Assembly: GCF_029714945.1 (NCBI RefSeq)
Contig: NZ_CP121634.1
Span: forward strand, 4,733,001 to 4,797,000
Source: Bradyrhizobium sp. CIAT3101
GTDB taxonomy: Bacteria > Pseudomonadota > Alphaproteobacteria > Rhizobiales > Xanthobacteraceae
Reading direction: 5' to 3'
DNA length: 64,000 nucleotides
Position numbers and translations under genes: made by a program. Shown in pieces: positions 50,047 through 60,070 of this stretch; the stretch's first letter is position 1, and each line of letters opens with the position of its first letter. The notes beneath the pieces are model-generated. The model saw only the letters and a list, made by a program, of their open reading frames with translations, did no database searches and was not told where the DNA came from.

Positions 50047-51789
50047 TTATTCGGTGCCCTCGGAGCGGAAGATCGAAATCGAGATCGCGCGTCCCTGCGA
50101 GAAATTATAGCCGTCGATGCGCGTGCCGACCTTGTAGCGCAGCCCGATCGCCTCGGCGCGTTGCACGAAGCTGCGCTCTGACTTCTGCTCGATCAATGCA
50201 AACCGGCAGCTTCCCTGCCTGAGGAAATCGGCGGCTCCCGATCCGTCGGTCAGCAGCGTCTGGGTGCCCGTCAGGAACACGAGGCTCGGCTCGTGATAGC
50301 CGGCCGACGCCGCCTTCGGCCCGACGCAGGTGACGTTGCGCAGCGCCCGCGCGACCTCGATGCTCGGAAACAGCGGCGTGAGCGACGGCAGCACGATGCC
50401 GTAGACCACGACCGCCAGCATCAGCGCCGCGACCAGCGCGTTGAGCACCGAGCGTTCGGCACGGTTGTTGTCGTACAGCCACCAGGCGAACAGGCCGAAG
50501 ATCAGCGAGGCCGCGATGAACGGCCAGGCCACGAAGGCCGGCTGCCGCGTCAGCATGACAGCCCCGACCACCGCGATGATCGAGCCGCCCGCGGGGATCG
50601 CGAACCACCAGGCCGAGCCGCGCGCCAGCCAGGAGCGCGACAGCACATTCCGCTCCAGCGCACCGACGGTCAGGATCGCAATCGCGGGATAGAGCGGCAG
50701 CACGTAATGCGGCAGCTTGGTCAGCACCGCCTCGAACACGATCCAGGACGGGATCAGCCAGGCCAGCAGGAACTGCGCGCCGGGTTCGCGCCGCGCCCGC
50801 CACACCGCAGGCGCCGCCATCGCTGCCAGCGGCGCGCCCGGCCAGAAGGTGATCCAGAACAGCGCCAGGTACAGTCCGGGCGGCGCGCCATGGGATTCCT
50901 GCGCGCCGATCTTGCTCAGCATGTCGCCACCGACGGAATCGGCGAAGAAGGCATCGCCCGCGCGCCAGAAGATCGCGACGAACCAGGGCAGCACCAGCAC
51001 CAGCATCCACATCAGGCCCCAGACCGGGCGCAGCTTCCACAGCCAGGAGGAATCGCGGTCCTGGATCGCGAGCGCGATGATCGTCAGGCCCGCGAACATC
51101 AGGATCAGCGGCCCCTTGATCAGGATACCCACGGCCAGCGCGGTCCAGAAGATCGCGGGCCAGCTCCAGGGCGGATGGGTTTCGTCCTCGGCGCGCTGCC
51201 AGGACAGATAGGCGCGCGACATCGCGCCCATTGCGGCAACTACGCAGAACAGCAGCATCGCGTCGGTCTTGGCGAGCCGCGCCTCGACGCCGAGCAGCAC
51301 GGAGGAGCACACCAGAAGGCCGGCAAGAACCGCGGCGCGCCGCGTGACGAAGCCGAGCGCCGCCCAATAGGTCATCAGCACGGCGCCGATCGCCCCCAGC
51401 AGCGACGGCAGCCGATAGACCCAGATCCGGAGTTCGGCCTTCGGCAGCTTCAACGCGGTGGCGACTTCGACAGCGGCGGATTGCAACCAGTAGATGCCGA
51501 CGGGTTTCTTGTAGCGCACGTCCTCCTGGAAGCGGATGTCGACATAGTCGCCGCTCTCGACCATCTGCTTGGTGGCCTGGGCAAAGCGTGCCTCGTCGCG
51601 ATCGACCGGCGGAATGGTGAAGAAGCCGGGCAGGAACAGCAGCAGCGCGCACACCGCGAGGAAGGCCACAGCGCGGGCGTGGCTGGCGGTGACAAAGTCG
51701 AGCATCAGCACGAGCCGACTGCCCGGATTTACGGGCGTTTTCGGCTCTCGGGGCGCTCCAAAACGGGGCGTGGGATAGGTCTCGGCCAT
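50047..51789 (-). CDS. ArnT-like GT39/GT83 glycosyltransferase
   Basis: A 580-residue polytopic enzyme. After the first helix comes the conserved acidic loop PPVDRDEARFAQATKQMVES with the catalytic Asp-Glu, then FQEDVRYKKPVGIYWLQSAA, the hallmark of ArnT/PMT-type transferases. About twelve helices precede a periplasmic tail of about 130 residues. It moves a sugar from undecaprenyl phosphate onto lipid A or another periplasmic acceptor. With GT2, PAP2 and LAB-N it forms an envelope-glycosylation unit comparable with the Rgt galacturonic-acid system of rhizobia. ATG 51789 is used; the sugar is unknown. Confidence 0.9.
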   Translation of the reverse strand: MAETYPTPRFGAPREPKTPVNPGSRLVLMLDFVTASHARAVAFLAVCALLLFLPGFFTIPPVDRDEARFAQATKQMVESGDYVDIRFQEDVRYKKPVGIYWLQSAAVEVATALKLPKAELRIWVYRLPSLLGAIGAVLMTYWAALGFVTRRAAVLAGLLVCSSVLLGVEARLAKTDAMLLFCVVAAMGAMSRAYLSWQRAEDETHPPWSWPAIFWTALAVGILIKGPLILMFAGLTIIALAIQDRDSSWLWKLRPVWGLMWMLVLVLPWFVAIFWRAGDAFFADSVGGDMLSKIGAQESHGAPPGLYLALFWITFWPGAPLAAMAAPAVWRARREPGAQFLLAWLIPSWIVFEAVLTKLPHYVLPLYPAIAILTVGALERNVLSRSWLARGSAWWFAIPAGGSIIAVVGAVMLTRQPAFVAWPFIAASLIFGLFAWWLYDNNRAERSVLNALVAALMLAVVVYGIVLPSLTPLFPSIEVARALRNVTCVGPKAASAGYHEPSLVFLTGTQTLLTDGSGAADFLRQGSCRFALIEQKSERSFVQRAEAIGLRYKVGTRIDGYNFSQGRAISISIFRSEGTE

Positions 51790-51839
51790 TGGTTCCGCTT
51801 ACGCTGAAACCGCCATCGCCACAACCGCTTAAGGCAAGG

Positions 51840-53984
51840 TCATTGAATTCGAATGACAACTGTGTCCGCGGCGCCAGTGGCGTCGATCACGGTCAGCCGT
51901 GCAAAGCCCGGGCCGGGTGGATCAATCAGGCGCTGGCGGCGCCCGTCGATCTCGCCGAGCGCCGTACCGTTGACCATGACAGTCATCGGCAATACCCCGC
52001 CGGCGACCTTCACGGGCATGGCGGCAGCCTCGGCTCCGGCCGAGCGATCCACGTCGATCCGGGAGCCATTGAGCGGGAACTGGATATGGAGCGCCTGCTC
52101 GCCCCCGGTCCGCACGAGTTCCCCGACGGGGCGGAACCGCTTCAGTGGCAACGGCAACTTCGCGTTGCTGGCGACCAGGGTTCCCTTGGGCGGCTTGGGC
52201 AGCGGGGTCAGCGTCTTGCCGGTGCGGGCGAAGGCGTCGAACAGGATGGGCGCCGCCGCGATGCGGCCGATCAGGCCGGGAACCGGGGCGCCATCGGGCC
52301 GGCCCACCCAGACGCCGATGGTCATGCGGCCGTCGAACCCGACCGACCAGGCATCGCGATAGCCGTAGGAGGTTCCGGTCTTGAAGGCGATGCGGTTGTG
52401 GGCGGCGTTTTCCGGCGGTGGGGTTCCCAGGAGCACGTTGCCGACCTGCCAGGCCGCGACGGGGTCCAGCAGCCGCAGCGGCTCGCGGTCATCGGCGGCC
52501 GTCATGACCTCGCGCAACGGCCTGGTGGTGCCGAGCCGGGCGAAGCCCGCATAGAGCTGAACAAGATCCTGCAGCGTCACGCCGACGCCACCGAGCCCCA
52601 TGGCGAGCCCCGGTGCCTCGTCCTTGGGCAGCACGAGATTGCCGCCGGCCTGGCGCAGCCGCGAGGCCAGTCGGCTCGAGCCGACGCGGTCCAGCAGCAC
52701 GATCGCCGGCACGTTCAGCGACAGCTGCAGCGCCTTCTTCACCGGCACCGTGCCCTGGAACGTCATGTCGAAATTTTCCGGTGCGTAGGAGCCGAAGCGG
52801 ACCGGGCGGTCGTCGATCAGACTGTCGGGGTGAACAAAACCGTCCTCGAAGGCGAGCCCATAGATGAACGGTTTCAGCGTCGAGCCCGGCGAGCGAATGG
52901 CGCGGGTCATGTCGACCTGCCCTGCCCGGCTCTCATCGAAATAATCGGCCGAGCCGACGCGCGCGAGCACGTCGCCGCTCTCATTGTCGACCACGATGAT
53001 GCCGACCGAGATGTTCGGTCCCAGCGCAATGGCACGATCGCGCGCCAAGGGCTCCAGCACCCTCTGGAGATTACAATCCAGCGTCAGCTTGATGACCGGC
53101 GCGTCCTTGACCGTTGCGAGCGCGCTGTCGGAGGCATGCGGCGCCAGGATCGGCATTGGCTTGCGCAGCTTCGGCACAGGCGCGGACTTGGCCTGCTTTG
53201 CATCGTCCACACTGACCACATGCTCCTCGACCATGCGGTCGAGCACGCGATCGCGGGCGATACGCGCCGCTTCGGGATAGCGGTCGAGCCGCCGCGTCTC
53301 CGGCGATTGGGGCAGCGCGACCAGCAGCGCTGCTTCCGCCAGCGACAGCCGCTTCGGCTCCTTGCCGAGATAGGCAATGGACGCAGCGCGAATGCCCTCG
53401 AGATTGCCGCCATAGGGCGCCAGCGCGAGATAGAGGTTGAGGATCTCGTCCTTGCTCAGTGTCCGCTCCAGCTCGATCGCGCGCACGATCTGGTGCAGTT
53501 TGGCGTAGAGCGAACGCTGCCGCCTTGGCTCCATCAGCCGCGCCAGCTGCATCGAGATGGTCGAGCCGCCGGACACGATGTGCCCGCGCGTCGAGAGCTG
53601 CAGCGCGGCGCGGCCCAGCGCTAGCGGATCGATCCCATCATGGCTGTAGAAGCGCTGGTCCTCATAGGCGAACAGCAGCTTCAGATAGGTCGGATCGACA
53701 TTGGCTTTGGCATCGACCGGCAGCCGCCATCGCCCGTCGGTCATGGCATAGGCGCGCAGCAGTTTGCCGTTGCGGTCGACGACGGTGGTGGAGACACGGC
53801 GCGCTTCGTCGAACGGGAGAGGACCGAGGGAATAGACCCAGCCGACGAAGCCGATGATGGCGAGGATGAACGCGAGCGCGGCGATAGAGAGGACACGATG
53901 TCCCCTGCCCCGCACGCCGTCATGGCCGGGCTTGTCCCGGCCATCCACGTTCTTGCTCAGCGCCTCGCTCATCTCACGCCTCAC
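51840..53984 (-). CDS. pbpC: penicillin-binding protein 1C
   Basis: A 714-residue bifunctional peptidoglycan synthase. It has an N-terminal membrane anchor (about residues 31-52), a glycosyltransferase domain (FAYEDQRFYSHDGIDPLALG, STISMQLARLMEPRRQRS), a transpeptidase domain with SPGSTLK, SLN and KTGTS, and the PBP1C-type C-terminal beta domain. Residues about 12-21 (NVDGRDKPGH) are encoded by a palindromic repeat. The start is GTG 53984, overlapping the upstream stop (GTGA), or ATG 53972. It follows the alpha-2-macroglobulin gene, the usual pbpC partner. Confidence 0.94.
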   Translation of the reverse strand: MRREMSEALSKNVDGRDKPGHDGVRGRGHRVLSIAALAFILAIIGFVGWVYSLGPLPFDEARRVSTTVVDRNGKLLRAYAMTDGRWRLPVDAKANVDPTYLKLLFAYEDQRFYSHDGIDPLALGRAALQLSTRGHIVSGGSTISMQLARLMEPRRQRSLYAKLHQIVRAIELERTLSKDEILNLYLALAPYGGNLEGIRAASIAYLGKEPKRLSLAEAALLVALPQSPETRRLDRYPEAARIARDRVLDRMVEEHVVSVDDAKQAKSAPVPKLRKPMPILAPHASDSALATVKDAPVIKLTLDCNLQRVLEPLARDRAIALGPNISVGIIVVDNESGDVLARVGSADYFDESRAGQVDMTRAIRSPGSTLKPFIYGLAFEDGFVHPDSLIDDRPVRFGSYAPENFDMTFQGTVPVKKALQLSLNVPAIVLLDRVGSSRLASRLRQAGGNLVLPKDEAPGLAMGLGGVGVTLQDLVQLYAGFARLGTTRPLREVMTAADDREPLRLLDPVAAWQVGNVLLGTPPPENAAHNRIAFKTGTSYGYRDAWSVGFDGRMTIGVWVGRPDGAPVPGLIGRIAAAPILFDAFARTGKTLTPLPKPPKGTLVASNAKLPLPLKRFRPVGELVRTGGEQALHIQFPLNGSRIDVDRSAGAEAAAMPVKVAGGVLPMTVMVNGTALGEIDGRRQRLIDPPGPGFARLTVIDATGAADTVVIRIQ
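53918..53948. repeat. interspersed palindromic repeat inside pbpC
   Basis: ATGGCCGGG and CCCGGCCAT form perfect 9-bp arms around CTTGT (53922-53944), within a slightly longer conserved unit. Translated on the minus strand it gives VDGRDKPGHD, a peptide I recall as frequent in Bradyrhizobium annotations because this repeat is usually intergenic. Here it is part of the cytoplasmic N-terminus of PBP1C. Confidence 0.7.
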
Positions 53985-56900
53985 TTCGCCGCCCGCACCT
54001 CGACCGTGCCGGTACCCGTGCGGCCATAGCGCGAGGGATTGTACATGTCCTCGACATAGGCCTGCGGCAGCACGTATTTGCCGGGCGAAACGACGCGCAC
54101 GACGTAGGCGACGGTGAAGACCGCCTTGGAGTCCGAGGCGCGATCCACGGCCGCCGTGAAGCGGTCATCGCGGAACTCGGTATCCTCCGGCTCCTGGCCG
54201 TCCTCGATCCAGTCCAGCGTGCCGCTGTCACCCGACGACACCAGTTTTGGATTGTCGATCTCCAGGCCTGCCGGCAGATAGTCCGACACCATGATGTGGC
54301 CGTACTCGGGCTTCGCTTCCGTAATCTTCAACACCACGGCGAAGCGATCGTTCTGCTTGACCTTGCTGATATCGGCGGGCTTGCCGTCGAGCGTGAAGTA
54401 GTTGCGCTCGATCTTGAAGCCGTTCGACGCGGCCGGCTCTGGCGTGATCGGCGAGCCCGACACCGAGATCACCGCCTGCACGGGCGCATCGCCGGTGTTG
54501 GTGATCTTCAGCGGCTTGCCGGTCAGCGTATCCGCCTTGTAGCTGCGATAGAGCGCGGTCTTGACGCTCTGGCCGTCGACCTCGAGCGAGAGGTTCTCCT
54601 TGGCCAAGGCGCGGGCCGCCAGCACCAGCCACGCATTCTCCTGCGTCGAGGTGTAGGGCGTGAGCCCGCGCGCGGTCTCGACCCGTGCCACCGCCTGCGT
54701 CAGCGTTGCCTTGGGCGCGTTGCCTTCGCTCGCGAGCGAGACGAGAGCCGCAGCATCGCGCAGCTGCGAGCCGTAATCGGTGCGGCCGAATTCCAGCACC
54801 GGCTTTGGCGCGAGGCTGTCGAGGGCTGCGCCATAGACCCGCTCCGCGCGGTTGCGATCGCCGACCAGCGCCAGCGCTGCCGCGAGCTGAGACTTCGCAA
54901 TCGGGGTTGCGAGGTTACTCAGTTTGGTGTCGGCGAGATAACGGAGATCGCCGATGGGAGCAGCGCCGTTGCGGGCCAGCACATAGAGGCCGTAGGCGAG
55001 ATCGCGCCCGCCATCCTTCTCCGGCTCATTGCCGTTGACGACGGAGTTGCGGATACGATCCAGCGCGTTCTTGAACAGCACGTCCGGCACCACAAAGCCC
55101 TTTTCGCGGGCGCGGGTCAGGAAGTCCGTCACGTATGCATCGAGCCACGCGTCGTCACCTCCGGCCGACCACAGACCGAACGAGCCATTGGATCCCTGAC
55201 GGGCCAATAACCGCTCGATGGCGTCGCGGATGCGCTGGTCGACCTCGGTGTCCATGGCCAGATGCGCGCCGGCCGCAAGATCGTTGACGTAGAGCAGCGG
55301 CATGGCGCGGCTCGTGATCTGCTCCGAGCAGCCATAGGGATAGCGGTCGAGCGCCTTGAGGATCGTCGCCGCATCGAGCGCCGTCGACAGGCTCGCCGAA
55401 ACCGAGACGCTGCCGGTGCCCGGCACGAGGTCGGAGAACATGTCCGAGGTCAGCGTCAGGCTCTCGCCCTTCGCCAACGTCCGGATCGAGCGCCGCGCCA
55501 GCACCTGCGTTGCCGCCTTGACGTCGAGCGCATAGTGGCGCGCCAGCGTCGGGCCATTCGGCCCCTTGATGTCGACGTCGAGCGTCGCCGATCCCGCCGC
55601 GGTCGCGTCGATCGCGAGCGCGAACGAGTTGCGCTGCTTGGCGGCGAGCTTGACGGTGGTGGCGGGATTGCCGGTCATCTTCACCGGACCGCCCGTCTTG
55701 ACGTTGATGACGTAGTCGCCGGCCTGGCCCTCGACGTTGTCGATCTCGAGATTAACCGTGCCATGGTCGCCGTTGAGCAGGAAGCGCGGCAGGGTCGTGG
55801 TCAGCACCACGGGATCGCGGATCACGACGTCGGTGTTGGCGCGGCCGAGCTTGGTCGCGGTCCACGCCACTGCCATCACGCGCGCCGTGCCGGCGAACTC
55901 CGGAATGTCGAAGCTCACTTCGGCGGTGCCGTCGGCACCGACGGTGACGATGCCCGAGTAGAGAGCCAGCGGCTTCTGCGCAGGCGGCGAACCCTGCAGT
56001 TCGGCCGCGCCGGCGTCACCGCCGGATTTGATCTGGCCGCGCGTACCCGACATGCCGTCAATCAGCTGCCCATAGAGATCGCGGATCTCCGCGCTCAGGC
56101 GGCGCTGGCCGAGATAATAATCATCCGGCGCCGGCGGCTTGTAGTTGGTGAGGTTGAGGATACCGACATCGACCGCAGCGATGACGATTTTCGCGTCCTC
56201 GCCCGGATTGAGTCCGTCGAGCCTGACCGGGATCTTCAGCTTCGCGTTGGGCCGGATCAGCGCCGGCGGCGTCAGCTTGACCTGGAGCGTGCGGCTCTGC
56301 TTGTCGATGCCGAACCATTTCAGGCCGATCGCGCGGCCCGGCATGCGCTGGGCCGCCGCGTCGAGCGGACGGCGCAGCGTCGCCACCACGTAAGCGCCGG
56401 TGCCCCAGTCCTTGCCGACCGGGAGTTTGACCTGCGCGGTGCCTTCCTTGACGTCGATGGTCTGCGTCGTCAGCAGGCGATCGCCGAGCACGTTGACGGT
56501 GAGCTTGCCGGCGGAACGGACATTGACCGACACGGTCATGGTGTCGCCGGACGCATATTGCGGCTTGTCGATCGAGGTCTCCAGCAGATCCGGCGTATCG
56601 GCGCTGCCGTCGGAATACCAGCCGACGTCGAACTGCACCGAGGTGACGGGGCCGTCGGCATCGTTCGACTTCACATCGAGCCGGTAGCGGCCGGGCTGGG
56701 GCGCGAGCGAAATCCGGGACGGCTTGTCGGCGGCGATGGTGACGTCACCATCGGCCACGCGCGAGGTCGACTTGACCGGCTCGTACTCCCAATAATTGTT
56801 CTGGCGGTACCATTGGTAGCGCGACTCCATCCTCAGGAGCTCGTAGCGCAGCCCGTCGCGGGGAAGCGTCTTGCCCTCGGGAGAAACGAACACGATGTCG

Positions 56901-59185
56901 AACTCGGCCTTGTCGCCCTCCGCCACGTTCTTGTCGCCGAACAGCGGCTTGATGCCGATCAGCGCGGTCGCGGGTGCGACCGGCAGCACCAGCTTGCGCT
57001 CGACGGCGCGCCCGCCCGTCTCGACCATGCGGACGAAGATCTGCGCCTCCTGCGGACGGGTCGAGGCCGGCTGCTTCTCCAGCGTCACCGGGAAGGTCGC
57101 CACGCCATTGGCGTCGGCCTCGGGCAGGTTCTCCAGCGGTGTGCGCTCGTTCGAGGTGGTCTGCTCGTCATCGACGCCGAACTGGTAGCCGGCAAAGCCC
57201 GGCCGCTCCGAAGCCGGCGCAATCAGCATGTCGCCTTCGAGCTGAAGGCCCGACGCCGGCGCGCCATAGAGGAAATGACCGTCCGCCTTGAGCTCCACAG
57301 GAGCGTTAGCTTTGATCAGCTTGTCCTTGGCGGACAAATCAAATTCGATCCGATCGGGGACGTAGTCCTCGACCATGAAGGTGGTCTCGCCAACCGAAGA
57401 TCCCTTCGGATCGGTGAAGGCGCGCACCCGCCAGGTGCCTGTCGGAACGGCCGAGTTCAGCGGCACGGATAGCGTCCGGCCGCCGGCACCTTGGTCAGCC
57501 AGCACGGCGCGACGGTATTCGACACCGTCGGGACGCTCGATCACCAGGGTCAGCGGCCCGCCATTGACGGCATTGCCCTGCCCGTCGCGCAGCAGCGCAG
57601 TCAGATAGACCGTCTCGCTGGAGCGGTAGACGCCGCGCTCGGCATAGACGAAGGCGTCGGCGCCCGATGGCACCACGCGACCCGCGACACCGCGGTCGGA
57701 CAGATCAAAGGCCGAGGTCTTGAGGCTGAGGAACGCGTAATCGGCCTTCTCGCCGGTGACGGTCAGCATCGCCGGCGACAGGCCGCCCTCGCCGCGCGCG
57801 AGCCCCGCCTCGAACAACACATGGCCGGACTCGTCGGTCTTGCGCGTCGCCAAAATTTCGTTGTTGCGTGCGACCAGCCGCACCTCGGCTTTGCCGACCG
57901 GATCGGTCGAGGCCAGCGAATTGACGAACACATGGATGCCGTCATTACCGGAATAGGCCGTGACGCCGAGATCCGAAACGATGAACCATTGGGTGGCGAG
58001 CTGGTTGTCGTCGTCGCTGCCCGGGCCCTTGGCCGCCGCCGTCATCACATAGACGCCGGGCTGGAGCTCACCCAGCGCCTGGTCGACCGGAAACGCGGTG
58101 ATGACGTCCTGGTTCAGTGTCATCGCGGTCGCAAGCTCGCCGGACCAGACTTTTACGCCGCGCTCGTCGCCGAGATCGCCAAGCTGGTACTTCGACAGCG
58201 TCTTCTGGAAGTCGCTGTCGACCACGGTGTTGATCAGGTTGCGATCGCCGATCCGGAACACGTTGATGTTCACCGCGGGCGTGTTGACGCTGACCACGGG
58301 AATGCCGCGCTGGCCGGTGCGCGGCAACACGTAGGCGCGGCTGGTGAAGCGCACGAACGGCTTGCGGTCGCGCACATAGATGTTGAACTCGGCCGATTTC
58401 GGCAGGCCCTCCTTCACGGTCGACGGCAGGCCGGCGCGGAGATTGATATTGTAACGTTCGCCGTGCTTCAGCCCATCGACGCAAAGCTGCTTGCCTTCGG
58501 CCGACAGCGCCGGCTTGTCCTGGCCGGCAAGCGCCAGGAACGGCGCGAAATCGGTGCGCTTGGCCAGCTCTTCCGAGAACTGGAAGCAGGCGCGCGGGCT
58601 CGCCGAATCCGAGTCCACGGTATAGTCGAGCAGCCGGAAGCCGTGCTCGTCGCGCAGTTTCTCGTAGCTGCCGCGAACGTCCGCGACCTCGCGCATGTCC
58701 AGCGACAGCCGCAGGGCATCCAGTGCCGGCCGCCACAGCTTGCGCTCGGACAGCGATTTGCCGAGCACGGCGAGCGCATCGGCCTCCTCGCCCGGATTGC
58801 CGGCGCGCTGGTAGGCGATGTAGGCGGCGGTCGAGGCGCGCTCCAGCAGGAAGGTCTGCTCGCTCGAGCTCTTCGGCGTGATCTGGAAGATCACCTTTGC
58901 GAGCCGCAGCCAGTTGCCGGCGTCGTCAGGTGTGACCGCGGCGATCTGGCCGAGGACCGAGAGCCCGGTGCGGTAGTCGTTGCGCTTGAAGGCGGCATCC
59001 GCGTCGGTGCGCAAGGTCGCCCCGGTTTTGGCGACCGGCCCCGCCTCGCTCTTGATCTGCGCCTCCAGCTTGATGGCGGAATCAGCGAGATCGTCGCGCT
59101 TGAACGCCTTATCCGCCGCGTGTGCGGCGCTCAGGCCAAGCGCCAGCGCGGCGCAGATTGTGACGGCGCGAACCAGACCGATCAT
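53981..59185 (-). CDS. bacterial alpha-2-macroglobulin (YfhM-like)
   Basis: A 1734-residue periplasmic protein, presumed protease trap guarding the envelope. It has a signal peptide (ALALGLSAAHA) without lipobox, so unlike E. coli YfhM it is probably soluble or anchored otherwise. Helical repeats of about 150 residues come first, then a series of beta-sandwich MG domains. The thioester motif GCSEQ lies in YPYGCSEQITSRAMPLLYV at about residue 1285, followed by the helical thioester-toroid and the C-terminal receptor-like domain. ATG 59185 is chosen by the signal peptide. The stop overlaps the pbpC start. Confidence 0.93.
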   Translation of the reverse strand: MIGLVRAVTICAALALGLSAAHAADKAFKRDDLADSAIKLEAQIKSEAGPVAKTGATLRTDADAAFKRNDYRTGLSVLGQIAAVTPDDAGNWLRLAKVIFQITPKSSSEQTFLLERASTAAYIAYQRAGNPGEEADALAVLGKSLSERKLWRPALDALRLSLDMREVADVRGSYEKLRDEHGFRLLDYTVDSDSASPRACFQFSEELAKRTDFAPFLALAGQDKPALSAEGKQLCVDGLKHGERYNINLRAGLPSTVKEGLPKSAEFNIYVRDRKPFVRFTSRAYVLPRTGQRGIPVVSVNTPAVNINVFRIGDRNLINTVVDSDFQKTLSKYQLGDLGDERGVKVWSGELATAMTLNQDVITAFPVDQALGELQPGVYVMTAAAKGPGSDDDNQLATQWFIVSDLGVTAYSGNDGIHVFVNSLASTDPVGKAEVRLVARNNEILATRKTDESGHVLFEAGLARGEGGLSPAMLTVTGEKADYAFLSLKTSAFDLSDRGVAGRVVPSGADAFVYAERGVYRSSETVYLTALLRDGQGNAVNGGPLTLVIERPDGVEYRRAVLADQGAGGRTLSVPLNSAVPTGTWRVRAFTDPKGSSVGETTFMVEDYVPDRIEFDLSAKDKLIKANAPVELKADGHFLYGAPASGLQLEGDMLIAPASERPGFAGYQFGVDDEQTTSNERTPLENLPEADANGVATFPVTLEKQPASTRPQEAQIFVRMVETGGRAVERKLVLPVAPATALIGIKPLFGDKNVAEGDKAEFDIVFVSPEGKTLPRDGLRYELLRMESRYQWYRQNNYWEYEPVKSTSRVADGDVTIAADKPSRISLAPQPGRYRLDVKSNDADGPVTSVQFDVGWYSDGSADTPDLLETSIDKPQYASGDTMTVSVNVRSAGKLTVNVLGDRLLTTQTIDVKEGTAQVKLPVGKDWGTGAYVVATLRRPLDAAAQRMPGRAIGLKWFGIDKQSRTLQVKLTPPALIRPNAKLKIPVRLDGLNPGEDAKIVIAAVDVGILNLTNYKPPAPDDYYLGQRRLSAEIRDLYGQLIDGMSGTRGQIKSGGDAGAAELQGSPPAQKPLALYSGIVTVGADGTAEVSFDIPEFAGTARVMAVAWTATKLGRANTDVVIRDPVVLTTTLPRFLLNGDHGTVNLEIDNVEGQAGDYVINVKTGGPVKMTGNPATTVKLAAKQRNSFALAIDATAAGSATLDVDIKGPNGPTLARHYALDVKAATQVLARRSIRTLAKGESLTLTSDMFSDLVPGTGSVSVSASLSTALDAATILKALDRYPYGCSEQITSRAMPLLYVNDLAAGAHLAMDTEVDQRIRDAIERLLARQGSNGSFGLWSAGGDDAWLDAYVTDFLTRAREKGFVVPDVLFKNALDRIRNSVVNGNEPEKDGGRDLAYGLYVLARNGAAPIGDLRYLADTKLSNLATPIAKSQLAAALALVGDRNRAERVYGAALDSLAPKPVLEFGRTDYGSQLRDAAALVSLASEGNAPKATLTQAVARVETARGLTPYTSTQENAWLVLAARALAKENLSLEVDGQSVKTALYRSYKADTLTGKPLKITNTGDAPVQAVISVSGSPITPEPAASNGFKIERNYFTLDGKPADISKVKQNDRFAVVLKITEAKPEYGHIMVSDYLPAGLEIDNPKLVSSGDSGTLDWIEDGQEPEDTEFRDDRFTAAVDRASDSKAVFTVAYVVRVVSPGKYVLPQAYVEDMYNPSRYGRTGTGTVEVRAAK

Positions 59186-59587
59186 GTAGGGACTCCCGGA
59201 AATCGCGGACGAACGCCGCGGGCGCATAAAATGCGCGGAAAGGTGACAGACTCATGGCGATGGAACCAGAGGTGCAAAACGTCGCATTCGCCATGGCAAG
59301 GCACGCCCAGAGGAGACCGATCGCGCTATCGCCGCGCACGCCGTCCTGTGGCGCAGCAATATCGGACCAGTCGTCCGGCAGCCGTGTCCCGGAAGCTCAT
59401 CAGCGCCCCCGGCGATGTGATCCATCGTCCAGTACGCTGCCGCTCAACCCGGCACCCTGACACTCCGCCGTTCCGCTTTGTCGCGCCATCGAGGAAAACG
59501 GTTCGGTTCAGGCTTGGCGAAACACCAGATTTTTCATATTGGCATGCTATATGACAGCCAGCCCCCCTAGACCGGGTGGCCCAGGAC
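59186..59587. other. 402-nt region between the macroglobulin gene and tRNA-Arg
   Basis: It contains a small hairpin (GCGCAT/ATGCGC around AAA, 59221-59235) in the leader of the macroglobulin gene. The rest has no recognisable gene; an open frame on the minus strand here runs into the tRNA and is rejected. The tRNA promoter must lie near its 3' end. Confidence 0.45.
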
Positions 59588-59664
59588 GGTCCCATAGCTC
59601 AACTGGATAGAGTAGCGGATTTCTACTCCGCGGGTTGCAGGTTCGAGTCCTGCTGGGATCGCCA
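59588..59664 (+). tRNA. tRNA-Arg (TCT)
   Basis: A 77-nt cloverleaf with acceptor stem GGTCCCA/TGGGATC (one G-U pair), discriminator G and encoded CCA (59662-59664). The D arm is GCTCAACTGGATAGAGT, the anticodon arm GCGGATTTCTACTCCGC gives TCT, and the T arm GCAGGTTCGAGTCCTGC pairs fully. Confidence 0.97.
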
Positions 59665-59836
59665 GCCTCAGTTTTGCTGGCGCGCGCCGGCGTTCATCAT
59701 TAACGCGCGCGTCGACGCGCCATAACACATCCGTCATCTTTCACGAACGCGTGGGCACCCTCGCCTCGGCCTTTGAACCGCGCAGGTGCGCCCTATCTAT
59801 GCGCGGCGGGCGACCTGCGCCCGGTTAGGACGATCG

Positions 59837-60070
59837 ATGCCGCGAGCCGAATTGACGAGAATGGGGATTGCCTGTGCTGTGGCGATCGTCGCGATGTCGT
59901 TTCTCGTGCTCGACGCAGTCGTGGACGTCAACTCCGGCGCGATCGCAAAGCGGATCGAGATGGCGCAGGCGTCCATTGCGGATGCCGCCATGAGCCAGCA
60001 TCAGCTCGCCTCCGCCGTTCACGCCTGGACGCGTCGAGGCCACCAGAAAGAGCCGTCGGCGGTGGAGTGA
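59837..60070 (+). CDS. 77-residue hypothetical membrane-anchored protein
   Basis: ATG 59837 follows TTAGGA at short distance. One hydrophobic segment (MGIACAVAIVAMSFLVLDAV, residues about 9-28) is followed by a helical, mostly periplasmic stretch (IAKRIEMAQASIADAAMSQH). No cysteines or known motif. An earlier in-frame ATG at 59786 adds an Arg-rich stretch and is less likely. Function unknown. Confidence 0.55.
   Translation: MPRAELTRMGIACAVAIVAMSFLVLDAVVDVNSGAIAKRIEMAQASIADAAMSQHQLASAVHAWTRRGHQKEPSAVE

Noticed and set aside
55262..57472. 736-codon plus-strand frame opposite the macroglobulin gene
   Set aside because: Antisense shadow of a gene with a clear signal peptide and thioester motif; no recognisable domain.
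59326..59595. 89-codon minus-strand frame before tRNA-Arg
   Set aside because: It overlaps the tRNA acceptor stem and has no family pattern or ribosome-binding site.
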